Both the position numbers and the translations under genes were made by a program. DNA of 64,000 bases from Lyophyllum atratum (Eukaryota > Basidiomycota > Agaricomycetes > Agaricales > Lyophyllaceae): positions 682,001 to 746,000 of the forward strand of contig JACGCN010000016.1 in the NCBI GenBank assembly GCA_014905825.1. Reading direction: 5' to 3'. This document shows, piece by piece, positions 24,270 to 38,620 of the stretch (position 1 is the stretch's first letter; the number at the start of each line of letters is the position of its first letter). Under the pieces are notes generated by a model. It was given only the letters and a program-made list of their open reading frames with translations, had not been told where the DNA came from and searched no databases.

Positions 24270-27142
24270 TCAAGCAATGAAACCCCCGTTCCAATTTCCA
24301 CCCCACCATTTTCTCACCCGTTCGCCACCGTGCTCCTCATACTCCTGCCGCGTCACCCCGACCTTGGCAAATTCTTCCGTCGAAGCAAACTTTGCCATGC
24401 CTTTCCACGCGTCCTGCGCCGGGTCCACCGCGCGCACAATCTCGATGGGCATTTCGGTCGGGAGATTTGATCGTAGCGTTGCATGGAGGCGCGGAATAAG
24501 CCCAGGCAATTGAGAAGGCGAGCCAGTCAGATACATGTTCTGGAAAGGAAGACGTAAGCGTGCGTTTTCAAAAGCAACATGTAACTCACCTTTACCATGC
24601 GGCCTTTCTCAGAATCAGAAAACCCGGCCAGGATGTTTTGGATAATCTCTCCAAGGCCCGCGGAATCAACGCCCGCCATACTAGGCGAGAACCAGGTCTC
24701 GCATACTCTCCATCGTTCGATGTTCAAGTGAATGCGAGTATTGCCTGACATGTCGAATGTAATGAGACATAGAGAATGATAGGGGCAAGATATTTACCTT
24801 CTACATCGCCCTCTTCATACAATGGCCGGAAGGCTGAAACAAGGGCAGAGCGTTGGGTGGTGATGGAGGCATGCGTCTCGTGGTTCGTGAATGTCGGGTC
24901 GTAGGCGAGCAACTTCGCTTCGACTGTGGCGAGTTGACTGAAGTCTTCTTCTTCATCAGAAGACGGAGCGGTAGTGTTCTGCTGTGCAGGTGTCTAGAAT
25001 GCTATCGACGAGTGCGATAGGCGACGTACGATTTTGCGGTATATTGCCCAATCCGCATCATCAGCCCCGAACATATCCTCTGTCACAAATATACGTAAAC
25101 GTATGTCGGCAGATGTAGAAAAGACGCGACGTACCGCCACCACCCTTCCGTTTTTTCTTTGGCATGCGATCGTCCATGGCCAGATTTGCAATGCTCTTCA
25201 TCCGAGCTTGGGCCGCAGCACTCTTGCGGTCACCCAGTGCGGCTTTCCTTCGTGCCCTGTCTTTGATTCTGCTCATTAGCGCCTGAGCATACATGGTCAG
25301 CAAGGCTAGAAGACAAAATAGATGGAGGGGAAACCTCTTGCTCCTGTCGCATCTTTCTAGACCAGCCACTGAGATCCATCTCCCTCTCCTCTTCCTCCTT
25401 CTTTTCCTCCTTTTCCCTTTCTGCCCGTTCTCGTTCCTTTTCGCGTCGGGCACGAGCTCGGGCTTCGAAGCCGGCTTTCATAAGCTTCTGTTTCTTCTTT
25501 TCCTTCAAGCCTTCTTCATCCAACTGGGAGAAGGTGTTAAAATATTGCCAAGAGGAATAACAAATAAACAGACATCAGCATCTGGTACATCGACCAGCGG
25601 GAAAGAAGGTTCTTCCTGAGAAACATTGGTCAATGGTAGAGTCGTCAGGCCAAAAGGACATACAGCAACGTCCTCCCCTTCTGCCTCCTTTTTCCGAGCT
25701 TTCTTTAGGTCACCTTCGAATTTCTTGATAGTCTCATCGAGTCCGGCATCATCGTCGAAGCCTTCCTCTTGTAATTTGATCTATGTGATATTAGTGTCGG
25801 TATCTGCGGAAGGATGGTCAACTTACCACCCACTCTCGCTTCGAGATCTCGTCTCGGCGGTCGCGAAGATTAAGCAAGTACCGTAGGTCATTTTCTTTTT
25901 GGAGGAGCTGACGTTTAATGTCAGACAAGAGGGGTACCGAGTTTGAAACAACTATACCTTTTCCATTCGCGTCTTGGCTGCTAATTCCTGCAGCTTCCTT
26001 CCCTGTTCCTTCCTCTTTTCTGATATCCGGGTTAGCTCCTCTTCTGTCTTCTCCTCGTACACAGGCAGCACGAATGGGAATTGTATTATTCGTTCAATCG
26101 ACCTCATTTGGAGCGGGTCCCTGAGTTTTCGAAGGACGCTGGAGTAGTCTGTTGCAAATTCGCAAAAGTTATGGAGCATCCACTGGACGGGTGACGTGGT
26201 TCAGTAAGAGAATTAGCAGGCAATAGTAATACTACATTGGATTGAGAAGAGGTTACGCGCGTCGGAAAGCTGGAGTACTTCAGCTGGATGAGTTTCAGGA
26301 GATATTCAGAAGCTTGTGAGGCGCCCCATGGTATTCTGAGATAATGACTGAGATTCCGTGATACATATGAAGGGTTGCTGTGACGCACCGTTTCGCATGG
26401 CTCATGATGCCTTTCCCGTTCAGGACTGGAATTACCGATGTTGCTGCTGTATTGAAGGAAATGACAAGACCGTCCGAGGTGAAAGGGTCCTGTGTCGAGG
26501 TCAAGCTGTTCTGGTAAAATGACATGACGCCGTCAACACAATACGCCAACGAGGGGACCGAGTACTGCTCGAACATGAGTTCCGATGTCACTGCAGTTTA
26601 ATAGTTGGATATTTTGCTTCGATGAGGAAATGAACATGGACATACGTGACCGGGAGTGTAATGGGGAAGCTAGGCGCTCCGTCATGAGGACGGGATGGTC
26701 GACCGACGGTGTATCAATTCCAAGATTGACGAAAGCATAGTCCAGAGCATTTTCCTACATCTCGAGATCAAGAAGTCGCGTTTGTCATTGCTGGATAACG
26801 CGACGTGAAGCATTTACACACCAAGGCATCGAAGTTCAAGAGCACATCGCCCTCCCAAGCTGTGCGTGCCTGAGCTTTTGCGCCGCTCTCGACGTCGACG
26901 CCCTCTCCAAACAGCAGAAGGGGCTTGTTCGTCTTTCGCTCCTTGTATTTTGCGATGACGTTGGGTCCGGAGTGGGGACTTGGGGACGTGGCGAAACCCC
27001 ACCGAAAAGTGGTTGAGCCGTTGTCTATGATCAATGGTGTGTGCGCCGAGCGGTGCCGGTCATATGGCTCGACTATGGGCGGCAGTGACGGGGGTGTTGG
27101 GATGGGGAGATGTGTGATGTGCTGTGCATCTGAGATGTCCAT
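24270..27142 (-). CDS. ARP5: actin-related protein Arp5 (INO80 complex)
   Basis: Nuclear actin-related protein, a core subunit of the INO80 chromatin remodeller. The actin fold starts with LIIDNGSTTFRWGF (phosphate loop). It contains the long Arp5-specific insertion, highly charged and coiled (KERERAEREKEEKKEEEE near 25,400), followed by DLSGWSRKMRQEQE. The C-terminus returns to actin fold (RIHLNIERWRVCETWFSPS, NMYLTGSPSQLPGL) and ends VGVTRQEYEEHGGERV RKWWGGNW, typical of Arp5. Around ten short introns. The start at 27142 is the first ATG of the exon that carries the phosphate loop. Divergent from NIC96 with 143 bp between the starts. Confidence 0.92.
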
Positions 27143-27285
27143 GCTCTACTAATGTTACAACAATGACCAAGTACGAGGTCATTGTGCCGATCAGCGAGGA
27201 CGGTGTTTGAGTTGCAGGCTCTGGCCAAACACGCGACTGAACTTGCTCGAAATTGCTTTCACGGTTTGGGCAATATTATACCGAA

Positions 27286-30200
27286 ATGGCGTCGGACCTG
27301 TCTGCCCTGCTCACCTCCTCGAAGAGCCTAACATCTCATCTCTCCAGGCCCGACCTTCCCTCTGTACATCTCTCCTTGGATCAGGTCGAGGCCCAGTCTC
27401 GGCGCCTTGTCTCGCGCCAGCCTGGAACCTCGACCGACACCGATCGCGCGTAAGTAGTTCGTTCTACACAACTTGCCTCCGACTGACACCTACTGAGCAG
27501 GAAATACTTGCTCGCGCAGGCACACGTCGATGCATCTGCTCTCTCAGATCAAATCGCGCACCTTAATACCTCAACCACATTCTCTCCCTTGCAACCTTTG
27601 CAGGATACCGATGTCGCGGGGTACCTTCGCCATGCGCACGAACAAAACCTTATCTCTACTATAGAGGAAGGGCGAAAGGAGACCCAGGAGGAGTTCTACC
27701 GTGCTCTGGAGGAACGAAGTCAACGCGACTGGGAGGCGAAAAAGAAACGCGTGTTCGAGGAGCTCGGCGGTCGCGTAGGAGGAGACAATCGAGCTATGTC
27801 TGAGCTCAAGAAGAGCACTCACGGGAAGAACTCTTTGATGGTGATTGTTATATCTCACTTTGCTTCGTGATTCTAATTATCGCACCAGTCGAGCATTGCT
27901 CCTAGCCTCTCGTTGCAAATGCAAAACAAAATGATGGCTTACGATCGCGTTATTGTGGACCTGAACGCTGCCCGCCTTCGCGGTACATCCTACCCGATCG
28001 CCCACTCCCTACTCTCCGCTTCAACTGTCGTGGACCCCGACGTAAATGGCCTTTCCCTTGTGTTCTGTCATCTTTTGCTGACAGACGACTCTAGTCCAGG
28101 TATACCCGAATGACTCAAGTTTTCCACATCCTCGCCAAAGTCACAGCTGAGCCTCCTGCCTTGCCGCCCATCGAACACGCCGGAGCCCACATCCTTAACG
28201 CACCGCTTTTCGAGCGCAAATATGCACGAGTCTACCTTGGCGACCCCGAATCACGCGACGCCGCCGCTTTGAGACGGCAGATTGCAAAGGGTGCACGGGA
28301 GGCGCTGGAGGAGCAATATTGGGATGTTTTGGAGCGGACGATACAGGCGCGACCGACAGAAGCTCGCCTTGGTGGAGACCCCAGTGTTTCCAACAAGGTC
28401 CGAGCTTTCTTGTTTGTCAGGTACTACCGGAACGGCGAATGGGAAGACAGGATCGAGGTGCGGCCGTAGCCCTATGTGTCATGTTTTGGACTTCTTGTTG
28501 AACCGTGTCCCCAGCTCGTAGCGGGCCAGCCCTTGTGGGCCAGGCTCTTTTACCTTGTTCGCACAGGACATGTACAAGAGGCCTTGGATGAAGCCCTCCG
28601 GTACCAGGACGCCATTCAACACCGAGAACCAAGCTTCCTTACCCATTTCAAAACATGGATCGAGTCGCCGGAGCGCAAGTAGGTGTCTTCATTCTCTTGC
28701 TGAATGTCTTTCACTGATCTCCTCACCTCAGACTCCCCAAAGCTCATCGCGATCATCTTCAGGCCGTCTATAATTCGCATATGCTGCATTCAGCTACCGC
28801 GGATCCGTTCAAGCTGGCTTTGTACAAGCTCATGGGCAAGCTTGAGCCGTCGCGCAGGAGTGTACATCTGGTGACATCGACGACGGAGGATTGGATGTGG
28901 TTCCAGCTTGCTATGGTTGGTTGTTCAGCATCATCCAAACGTGTTTTTGGGACCTGATCAATCATACCCAGGTGGATGAAGACGAAGAAGGTGGTCTGCG
29001 CGCCCTAGCCGATGTTCTATTGGGATATGGAGAGCGCCACTTCGAAGGTTCACCCAACCAGCCGGGCAGAAGGGGCGTTTGGGCCAGTGTGCTTCTGATG
29101 TGCGGCCAGTTTGAACGGGTCAGTTATGAGTTCTCGTTGAATTGTAGCAAGTATCCTGATGAATTATTAGGCTGTGGCAGCGTTATGGGAGCACCAGGAG
29201 ACGGAGGTCGAGGCTGTCCATCTGGCCATTGGGCTTGTCTATCATGGGCTGCTTCGCGTCCCCTCTCGCGCAGAGACATCGGACATGACTCCTCGTACGT
29301 GAAGTGCACCCGTTCCATCTAACGTGCATATTGAAAATATTTTTTCAGTTTCAATCTCTCCCGCGTCTCCTCCGGCACTGAGCTTATCCACTTTGATATG
29401 GCGATACGTCCGCCAATTTGTGAAGATGGATGCCAAAGAAGCGCTCCAATATGTGTACTGTGTATGCCTTGCGGCTGACCAGCCAGAAGTAGGAAGAGAA
29501 CAGGTCGAGAATGCATGGGAACAAGTTCGGCGGATTATTGTTTTGAGCAATGGTGGGCCGGGCTGGGAAGAACTCGTTGGTGGGTATCGGCCTGATGGCT
29601 CAAGATTCGTGAGTCATTCCTTTTTTCAGAGCGGCAAGCTGTGTCGATTAACACTCGAATTTTAGAGCGGAGTCATTGAACAGGGAGCGAGCTTGCTGAA
29701 GCTGGAGAATAGCAAAGAGTTCAACGAACAAATCTTAGTGCGGGCTGCCAAACACTCGGAGGAGAACGATAGGATCGCGGAAGCCATCAAGCTATACAAT
29801 CTTGCCGGCGACTACTCGACTGTTGTCGCTTGCCTCGCTCAGGCGTTGAGCAACACCATCTCTAAGCCGAGTCCCGAAGGGAAGGATCGAGCACTCGAGC
29901 AGACGGCTATCGATATCATTCGGCATTACGAGAGAACTAATAGGGCTGTTGGGAAAGATAGGGAGGCTGTTGTGCGGCTGCTTCGCATTAGAGAGGCGAA
30001 GGACCAACTTGCGGCGAGTAAACCAGAGGTTGCAATTGATGTGAGTGCCGCCTCTTCCTACTTCCCAGATCTCTGATCGCTTTTGCATCAGGTTATGGAG
30101 TCGACAGACCTTATTCCCCTTTCTGGCGATGTCGCAAAGATCACACGCCGCGCAGAAGAATTCAAGGACCTTCACGAAGCGCTGCAAAGGAATTTGCAGA

Positions 30201-30461
30201 CCTATCTTCCACTGACGATGGAGGCGCTCGCTGCTGTTCATCACAAGGTGAAATTGTCCATTGTGCCAGATGCAACACGTCGGATGGTGAGTACCAGAGC
30301 GGCTTCTGCCCCGAAACGGAGAGCTGATAGATTTGTAGACGCTGGACGCGATACGGAGAAAATCACGCTCGCTCATGGTTTTCGCGGGGATCCTCAAATA
30401 CCGCATGTCTCCCGACATATACTCATATCTTGCGCGCTTAGATGTGGAGATCGCGCTCTGA
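27286..30461 (+). CDS. NIC96: nucleoporin Nic96/Nup93
   Basis: Scaffold nucleoporin of the inner ring of the nuclear pore, linking the Nsp1 channel complex to the membrane ring. The N-terminus (MASDLSALLTSSKSLTSHL) contains the linker helix. A helical solenoid follows, with family-typical strings: PLFERKYARVYLGD, LVAGQPLWARLFYLVRTGH, EDWMWFQLAMVDEDEEGG, IWRYVRQFVKMDAKEALQYV, GVIEQGASLLKL and DRIAEAIKLYNLAGDY. The C-terminus ends MSPDIYSYLARLDVEIAL before TGA at 30459. About ten introns of 45-60 bp. The whole reading frame appears intact. Confidence 0.93.
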
Positions 30462-30686
30462 TTCCAGCTTGTGTAATTCTTTGTTTTCATGATATTTCGA
30501 ATTGCGTTTGTAATTGCAACATGAGCTTTTTCCATAACAGCGAGACATGGAGTATTGGGAACAGTTGGACTCACTATCTGGGTAGGGCGAGAGGCCTTGG
30601 CGAGGAAGTATCAGATGGTGGTTCGGTTTGTTGTGATCATGCGTGGGGTACGTACACTAAGGCTGGATTGAAGGAGGGGGACCACA

Positions 30687-31607
30687 TCATCGTTGAGTTG
30701 AAACAAACGCTTCGTCCTCGACATCCTCTTCGTCCTCTTCGTCTTCTGCTTCGTCATATGGATCTTCCTCACCTTCTTGTGCTGTACCTTGGGCGGGTAG
30801 TTCCTGGGATAAACGGCGCTGGCACTAGGGAGAGACGTCAAAGGATATCATGATGTGTCGGGTGGAGACGTACATGGTACATGGCTGTCCAATATCCGCT
30901 CCAATACATTGCCCCCATAGCGCGCGTGAAGGCCTCATCTTGGCTGACCATAGCGCCAGGTACGTCGGAAAAGGCCTGCGAGAGGCCCTCGGCTCCAACA
31001 ATAGGGGGAGGCTCTGGTATGGGGACTGCTAACGATGGGTCGTGCGAGGGTATGAACGTGTCAAAGTTTAGGGGGAGCGAGTCTCCTTGCGCAGTCGATT
31101 CAGGCACGGATGGCACATGAAAGGTGCCGTTCGCTGTTGTGGGTGCTATAGCCTTCCCTTTGGGTCTGGGTGTATTGTACCATCTGGGAGGATGTCAGTA
31201 ACGGTGTGAAACATGATTTGGAGGACTTGCAACGGTGATTTGTGGACGGGTTCGGCTTTCCAGCCCTTGTCTGGACCGTTGTACGCCTCGTACTCCTCTG
31301 TGGCGGCGTTCCACGCGTCGATGAGGGCAGAGTCGTCCCAGATCTCGTTATGTGTTAGGTCGCGACTTTCCTCGTCCTCTTCCGCGTTCTCGTCCTCTGC
31401 GTCCACTGCCATGGAAGATGAACCGGGACCGAGTCCTGCATTGTTGTAATTGTTGTTGAAGGATTGAGAGCTGCGTCCCTTGGGTTTTTTGTTCCACTTT
31501 CGTTTCTTGGCCGGAGAGGGCTTGGGTGAATAGGAGCGGGGTTGTGTTGGAGAAGTTGCTTGATATGGAAGGGTAATGTCGTCGTACGATACTACAGGCC
31601 TCGCCAT
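30687..31607 (-). CDS. survival motor neuron (SMN) homologue
   Basis: Component of the SMN complex that assembles Sm rings on spliceosomal snRNAs. The Gemin2-binding helix is clear (NEIWDDSALIDAWNAATEEY) near 31,300, followed by KSPWYN after splicing. There is no Tudor domain, as in other fungal SMN proteins. The C-terminal YG-box is present (AMGAMYWSGYWTAMYH) and drives oligomerisation. Exons fit 31607-31234, 31193-30874 and 30824-30687; the last adds an acidic tail. The first intron is only 40 bp with a GTTGCA donor, so that junction is tentative. Convergent with NIC96. Confidence 0.85.
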
Positions 31608-31810
31608 GGTTAGCGTCGTGTCGGGATGGTGGAGGTGCGGATACAGGTGACTTTGGGACCAAACACCGAAACAGAATTGGAGGAATAAATCTAATTGGAC
31701 TCTATTCGTATACTTGTGCACTGCGTACAAGAACCTTGTCGTTGTCGTTGTCGTTGTCGTTATAGTAATACATGTAGATGTTGCAGGCCAACATTCTGAT
31801 CTTTCCATCC

Positions 31811-32708
31811 TTACCAATCTGACTCTGCATCCACCCAGCCGCCCTTGTCTCTGGTTGCGGTACTCCCTACTTTGGTTTTTGCTCTTGACTTGCGACCTCC
31901 GAGCTCTTTATACATGCCTCGCATTTCTACCTTTCCTGGTTTGGTGACGTCTGCTTCCAATTTCCACTGCTCCTCCTTCAGTTCCCGAGGGGTCTGGTAG
32001 CCTGACATCGCGCCCGATGAATAGCCGGAGCCTCGAGAATATGCGACCATTTGAGGTGAACGGTCACCTGCTGATCGTAGATGTGTGACGCGCTGCATAG
32101 TAGATGAGATTTGAACGGTGGAGAAGGCGATGGGTGGTACGTACCCAATCTTGCTTGGACTCGCGCTTAGTCCATTTACCAGGAGGTAAGCTAAGGTCTT
32201 GGAAGTTCTCCTTTCGATAATGCTGGAACCATACTGCGATAGGGAAGATGGTTGGATAATGAGGATCCAGATTGATGTGCAGGGCTTACCGTAGTTTATG
32301 GTCTGGCTTCTGCGCCATTTTTTCGATACCAGGGCACACTTGGCCAAAGAAGGCACAGGCAATTGCCCAAATATGCGCTGTGAGACCTCGGTTGGGAATG
32401 CCTTGAGAGGGTCGCGGCGTGAAGACGATATGTGAAGCGGACCACGGAGTGGCCGTGCTGAAGCACCGCGAATGGGTGAGGAAGGGCGAGTGCGATCGGG
32501 GGTTCCTGGGAGTGATACCTGTAAAGAAATATTGTGAAGGAGACCAAAGGAGGGTAATCGGTGGGAGCCGTACCACGTTTACTAGATCGTCATCGGAATC
32601 GTCCTTATCTATGGTGTTTTGTGTGAGGAGTTCTGCTGAATTCAATTTCCTGTCAAAGGCCAGGGGGTCGGCCGTGTGCGATCTTAGGACGTCTTGGAGG
32701 AGACTCAT
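31811..32708 (-). CDS. F-box protein
   Basis: Likely substrate receptor of an SCF ubiquitin ligase. After an acidic N-terminus (KDDSDDDLVNV) and splicing, an F-box reads DPLKAFPTEVSQRIFGQLPV and then PSLAKCALVSKKWR. A conserved-looking block follows (WFQHYRKENFQDLSLPPGKW, TKRESKQDW). The C-terminal 120 residues are charged and contain no named domain. At least three introns; donor GTACGT after QDW. The gene ends 76 bp after the stop of nothing on its strand but lies head-to-tail with DPM1 upstream. Substrate unknown. Confidence 0.75.
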
Positions 32709-32784
32709 GGCGGTAGTGGGGAAAGACAGCAGCGCAAGTCATGAAACTGTTATAAGCCGCTGACAAACGCCCCTATGACATCAT

Positions 32785-33968
<1,184 letters not shown>

Positions 33969-33978
33969 TCATTGTAGC

Positions 33979-34287
33979 ATGGCCTCTCCTGCCACCTCTA
34001 CTGAGGTCCCCCACCCAAGTCTTGCTCTTACGCGACTCAAGGCGTTGCTACGACAAGTCGTGCGTGTTACCGTCTCTGACGGTCGCATCTTCATTGGCAC
34101 CTTTGCCGGCACCGATCAGCCTCTGAATATTTTATTGGTCAATGCCGAAGAGTATCGCTTGGGACTCGAGGAAAACCCTGACGGCAGATACGTTGGTCAG
34201 GTTGTCATCCCGTGGAAGCTCGTTTTGAAGGTTGAGGGGGAGGTACCAAAGCAGAGCAGCCGCGCACACGATTCGATGTACTTCTGA
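33979..34287 (+). CDS. NAA38: LSM-domain protein Naa38 (NatC auxiliary subunit, Mak31-like)
   Basis: Single-exon, 102-residue Sm-like protein. The Sm1 motif reads VVRVTVSDGRIFIGTFAG and is followed by NILLVNAEEY. The Sm2 strand reads YVGQVVIPWKLVLKVE. The short length, lack of the canonical Sm2 Arg-Gly and the IP-W-K pattern match Naa38/Lsmd1, an auxiliary subunit of N-terminal acetyltransferase C. ATG at 33979 precedes a Pro/Ser-rich stretch. A generic LSM protein is the alternative. Confidence 0.78.
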   Translation: MASPATSTEVPHPSLALTRLKALLRQVVRVTVSDGRIFIGTFAGTDQPLNILLVNAEEYRLGLEENPDGRYVGQVVIPWKLVLKVEGEVPKQSSRAHDSMYF

Positions 34288-34777
34288 CCTCGTATCTTCA
34301 TGAATTTCTCCGCACTGAGAGAGCTGCCTCGCTTTGAGTACAGGCATCGTATGTGCGTAATCGCTATTCTCCATGGCGAAGTTTCTCTGATTTCCAAGAT
34401 TTTCCCTGCAGATGCCATCCGCGCGTTCTTTCGTACTAGGGTCATCACGTTTACTTGGTACACTGCTCGTATTTTAGGCCTATCCGCCTCCAACATGACT
34501 CTTTTCACACCTTCGTCGGATAAAACCCCGGCTCATACGAGGCATAACCTGTCGGAACACATGCAACGCCATCTTATAGATGTCATTTAAGCGGATTCGA
34601 CACTGCAGTCGCCTGCTGTGTTCCATTCGTACACGTACAGCGTGTATTCGATCAGTGTTGTCCCGTGAATTTACCGCAATTGAACGGGTCCGCCGAACAT
34701 TATCCGTAGAGGTCGCGAGACCTAAAAGCCAGAATAGGCCAGAATCCGCCTAGGATTGAACCGACTCGAAGCCCCTC
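34288..34777. other. intergenic upstream of the GH44 gene
   Basis: This 490-bp stretch carries the NAA38 3' end and the GH44 promoter. A 96-codon open frame at 34300-34590 has no recognisable motif and is probably chance. No RNA gene was seen. Confidence 0.35.
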
Positions 34778-37714
34778 ATGTTACTTGGCGTCCTCCAGGC
34801 ACTTGTTTCTTTGGTAATCGTTGCGCCTGCCTTCGTCAGAGCGGATGATTTACCTATTTACACCGATGGCGCTCTTGCCTCCGGCTGGGAGAACTGGAGC
34901 TGGAGTACCACGCTAGACTTTGCGGCGACAGATCTCTTCAGTGGTACTAGCAGTATCTCTGCCAATTCCTCGTCGTATGCTGCTCTATCCGTGAAGTTGG
35001 AAGGCTCCTTCCCAACATACGCAGGTCTCAAGTTTGATATCGCCGTAAGGACTCCATTCTGTTATTCATCGATGTGCTTGCTGAGGTTGTTCGCAGGGGG
35101 CGCAACCTGATATCTCCATCTTCATCCAATCTTCCACTGACAATAGCCAGTCGCCAACCATCCCTCTGTCGGCTTTCGGAAAGACGATCGCGGCGGGTGG
35201 ATTCACGTCGCTCTTGATCGATTTCGGTGCTCTCCCAGGCAGTGGCACTTCACTTGTTAGTCATCTTTGTCGTCACTATACAGCAAGATTATCATCTCTA
35301 GCTTCTATTTGTAGGGCAATGGTACTTGGGACCGTATCACGTTCCAAGCTGGCGGAAATGGGGCATTGGTTCGTGCTGCCTGTTTCTTCTCATTTCAGGC
35401 ATACTAATTTGGCGTTTAAAGTATCATCTTGACAACATTGTCCTCGTTAGCGTATGTACACTTTCAATGGCGTTGAATAAGTCTTCTTACATATTCTTTC
35501 GTTGTAGTCTATTGTCGTCGTTCCTCAGTTTCTCAGCGCTGAGCCCCTGGCAAATAACGTCATTGCTGTGACGACAGTCGGAGCTGTCAACTTCTCCGCT
35601 CTGAGCGTCACTTTGAACAAGCAGGTACTATCTATCGTTCCGAATTCTTTCCAGGTGCTGATATTGCGGTGAAGGTGTTGAAGGTTGCCAGCCAAAACAC
35701 TTACCATCCAGTCGATACACCTTCCAAAACGATCACTTACCTGAACCTGGCGACATCTCTCGCCCCCGGGTCTCTGCTTATTACGGCTGGTAGCGCATCC
35801 TTTTCTCACACCCTCCCCGCTGTTCAATATGCAAGGTACTTGTATCTTCTCCGACTCATCTGCAGGCTGCTGATATCGCATGTGTTCAGCATCGTGCAAG
35901 GCGTCAATTATACAATCAACCCCAAAGTCTACGGTGTAAACTTCCCAACTAACGCAAACTACATCAAACATCTCGGCGTACCGATTTCTCGGTGGGGTGG
36001 TAATGCTGTTACCGCATACAATCCTTTCGGGGGGTTCACCAATGCTGGGAATGACTGGTACTTCGAGAACAGGGCGAGCGACAGCGCGGACGACTGGATT
36101 GGCTGGGTTAAGGGTGCTGGTTCCGCTACATTGTTGACGATACCCGCGTATGGTTGTTCATTTGTTGTTGTGTCACGTCGCTCTAATTTTTTTTTCGAAG
36201 ACTTGACTGGGTGTCTAAGGATGCATCGTCATATTCCTACCCCAATTCAGTTTATCCCAGTAGGTTGACAGTTGCGGTTAGGAGAACTGGCTAATGACGG
36301 TCCTCTAGATCAAGCCAAATACGATCCTTATAACGCTGATGCTGGAAACGGACAATATGCGAACGGATCATGGGTCACACCCGCACCTGATCCTCACAAC
36401 GCTTACACGCCCTGGAACACGTCGGCTGTGAAACAGTGGCTTTCTGGGCTAAAAAATAAACCTGACATCGTGACCATCGACAATGAGATGGAGATCGCGT
36501 CTAGCACGCACCAAGACATGCATCCACAGTATGTCGTTTTGACCGCCTATCCATTTATTTCTTGCTCATACGATGTATAGACCTATGGGCTACGATGAAG
36601 AACTTTCCCGCGTTGTTAACTTTGCGACTGCCGCCAAAGCTGCCCTCCCCAATGTTCTTGTTGCCGCACCGTCGACATGTTCGTGGTGGTTCTGTAAGTG
36701 TCCCATTACAGGCCGACCCGGCGACCGCAGCTAACTTGTGTTACTTATAGACTGGACCAGCGCCATCGGCTATACCGATAATACCGCACACTACAACATC
36801 GACTTCATACCTTGGTTCTTGGCTGAGATGAAGAAGCAGGAGAAGACCGCTGGGAAGAGGCTGCTCGATTATCTCGATATTCATTATTACTTCCAGGCTG
36901 ATACGAGTTCCAATAATGCAACAGCCAAGGCGGTACGGTTAAGAGCCACTCGAAGCCTTTGGGTAAGTTCCTAAACTTTCATTTGCTGCCGCGTCCTCAT
37001 ACCAGGCTCGATTAGGACCCTTCCTACGTGGACGAGTCGTGGGTCGGAGTGTCCCCTCAAAATCACCAATGGAACCCGACGGCGGTAAACCTGGTCCCTC
37101 GGTTCAAGACACTTATCGACCAGAACTACCCCGGCACTAAACTGTCGATCAGCGAGTGGAGCTCGACGAACGACAATGATCTTACGGGTGGTCTCGTTAC
37201 GGTCGACGTTCTGGGCATTTTTGGGAAGTATAAAGTGGACAGCGCAACATACTGGGCGACACCCGACGAATTGGGGCCGGTCGGACTCGCATATTGGCTT
37301 TACAGAGGGTATGTCATGGCGGATTTGTTCGCTGCACATGGAAGCTCACGAAAATTGTCAGCTATGGTGTGTATTTCGGGAGCTCAAGCGCGCAGGTCAA
37401 TCTCGCAACCCCCAAACCCGACATCCTGGGTGTTTATGCAGGGACCGAACTTGGTAAACTCACCTTGGTTATCGTCAACAAGGATCCTGCTGCACCTGTG
37501 GCTTTTGACCTGGCAAATGTGCCGACCGGGAACTACTTCATCCGTCACTTTGGCGGTGCCGCAGGAGTAGCGAAGTGGCAGGTAATTATCATCACGTTGT
37601 TTCGCATTTTTCTCGTCGTTGACGACCATCTATCTTTAGACGAACATCACGCTCAAAGCCAGCAATTATATCGTAGTACCACCGTACACTGCAGTGTTCT
37701 TGAAGCAGGCGTAA
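34778..37714 (+). CDS. secreted glycoside hydrolase family 44 enzyme
   Basis: Predicted secreted beta-glucanase/xyloglucanase-type enzyme for plant cell-wall breakdown. A signal peptide is visible (LLGVLQALVSLVIVAPAFVRA). An N-terminal beta-rich module follows (residues ~25-250). The GH44 barrel begins with NPKVYGVNFPTNANYIKHLG, then SRWGGNAVTAYN and NDWYFENR. The likely acid/base Glu is in IDNEMEIAS, and the likely nucleophile Glu is in KLSISEWSS. The C-terminus is beta-sandwich-like (LGVYAGTELGKLTLVIVNKD). Ten or more short introns; reading frames join without visible lesions. Confidence 0.85.
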
Positions 37715-37782
37715 GCAATCAGTGTTTATTTGTAAGGCTTCAGGATAAAATATCAGGTGAATTGCCTGAAAATATGATCGAT

Positions 37783-38001
37783 TGTTGGAAACCAGGCTCG
37801 AGGGAACGGGATAAGGTGAGGGGGGGGGTTTAACAATGTGTATTCCACTACTGTACCAGTACGTAGATCGTCGAATATATACTTGAAAAGGAATAGAAAT
37901 GAGACGGAAAATTGCCTACGGCAAGAGGTGGCAAGTCAGTGATCGGAAAATAAACAAATCTAAATATAGAGCTTTTGGGCCTCGGCCGGTGAACTCCAAC
38001 A
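37783..38001 (-). repeat. 3' LTR of the gag-only element
   Basis: 219 bp with the 7-bp inverted ends TGTTGGA/TCCAACA. It shares blocks such as ccaggctcgaggga and gtagatcgtcgaatatata with the copy at 43884-44077. Confidence 0.75.
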
Positions 38002-38475
38002 CTCCCACAGACCGGCGAGACACAAAACGAAAATGAGAATAAAATGAGAAAATAAACAACAAATAAAAATGCTCCCACAGACTTCGAGAGCCCTCAATTT
38101 TAGAGGGCGTATGTGACGCGCGATGTCGATGCGACCATAGCCTTGGGGTCCGGCGCGGCAGGGGCCGGTTCCTTGCACTCGCTTTGGTAATGGCCAAATT
38201 CGTTGCATCCGAAGCACCGGATCTTCGATTTGTCGGTGTTTTTGTTGCGTGGGCGCGAATCAGCATGCAGGGCGCTAGTTTCGATGCCGTGGGTGTGGTT
38301 GCCGCAATCGTCGGCAAGACGAGTTTCTTCATTTAGAACGCGACCAATGACGAAATCGAGGTCGGTAGATTTCTCGTGTGAGTCGAGGGAGACAATGAGG
38401 GAGCTGTAAGCGGGGGGAAGTGATTTGAATAGAACTGCGATGGTGAGGGCGTTCGAGGGGTAGGGCTGCACACCG

Positions 38476-38620
38476 TCCGTATTACGGCCACGGCCGTACA
38501 AAACACGGTCCTATACGGTGTACGGTAAGCCGTATACCGTCCGTATAACATCGCAACAACCTGCCCAACGGTACGGTACGGCGACGGATACGGCCGTAAT
38601 ACGGTTATACGGTCGTACGG
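38476..38620. repeat. left subterminal repeats of the DNA transposon
   Basis: Dense copies of ACGG/CCGT hexamers, including ccgtattacggccacggccgt and gtataccgtccgtat. They mirror the motifs at the right end. Such clusters usually bind the transposase. Confidence 0.55.

Noticed and set aside
31736..31765. GTTGTC hexanucleotide microsatellite upstream of the SMN homologue
   Set aside because: Only about four units; ordinary simple repeat in a leader.
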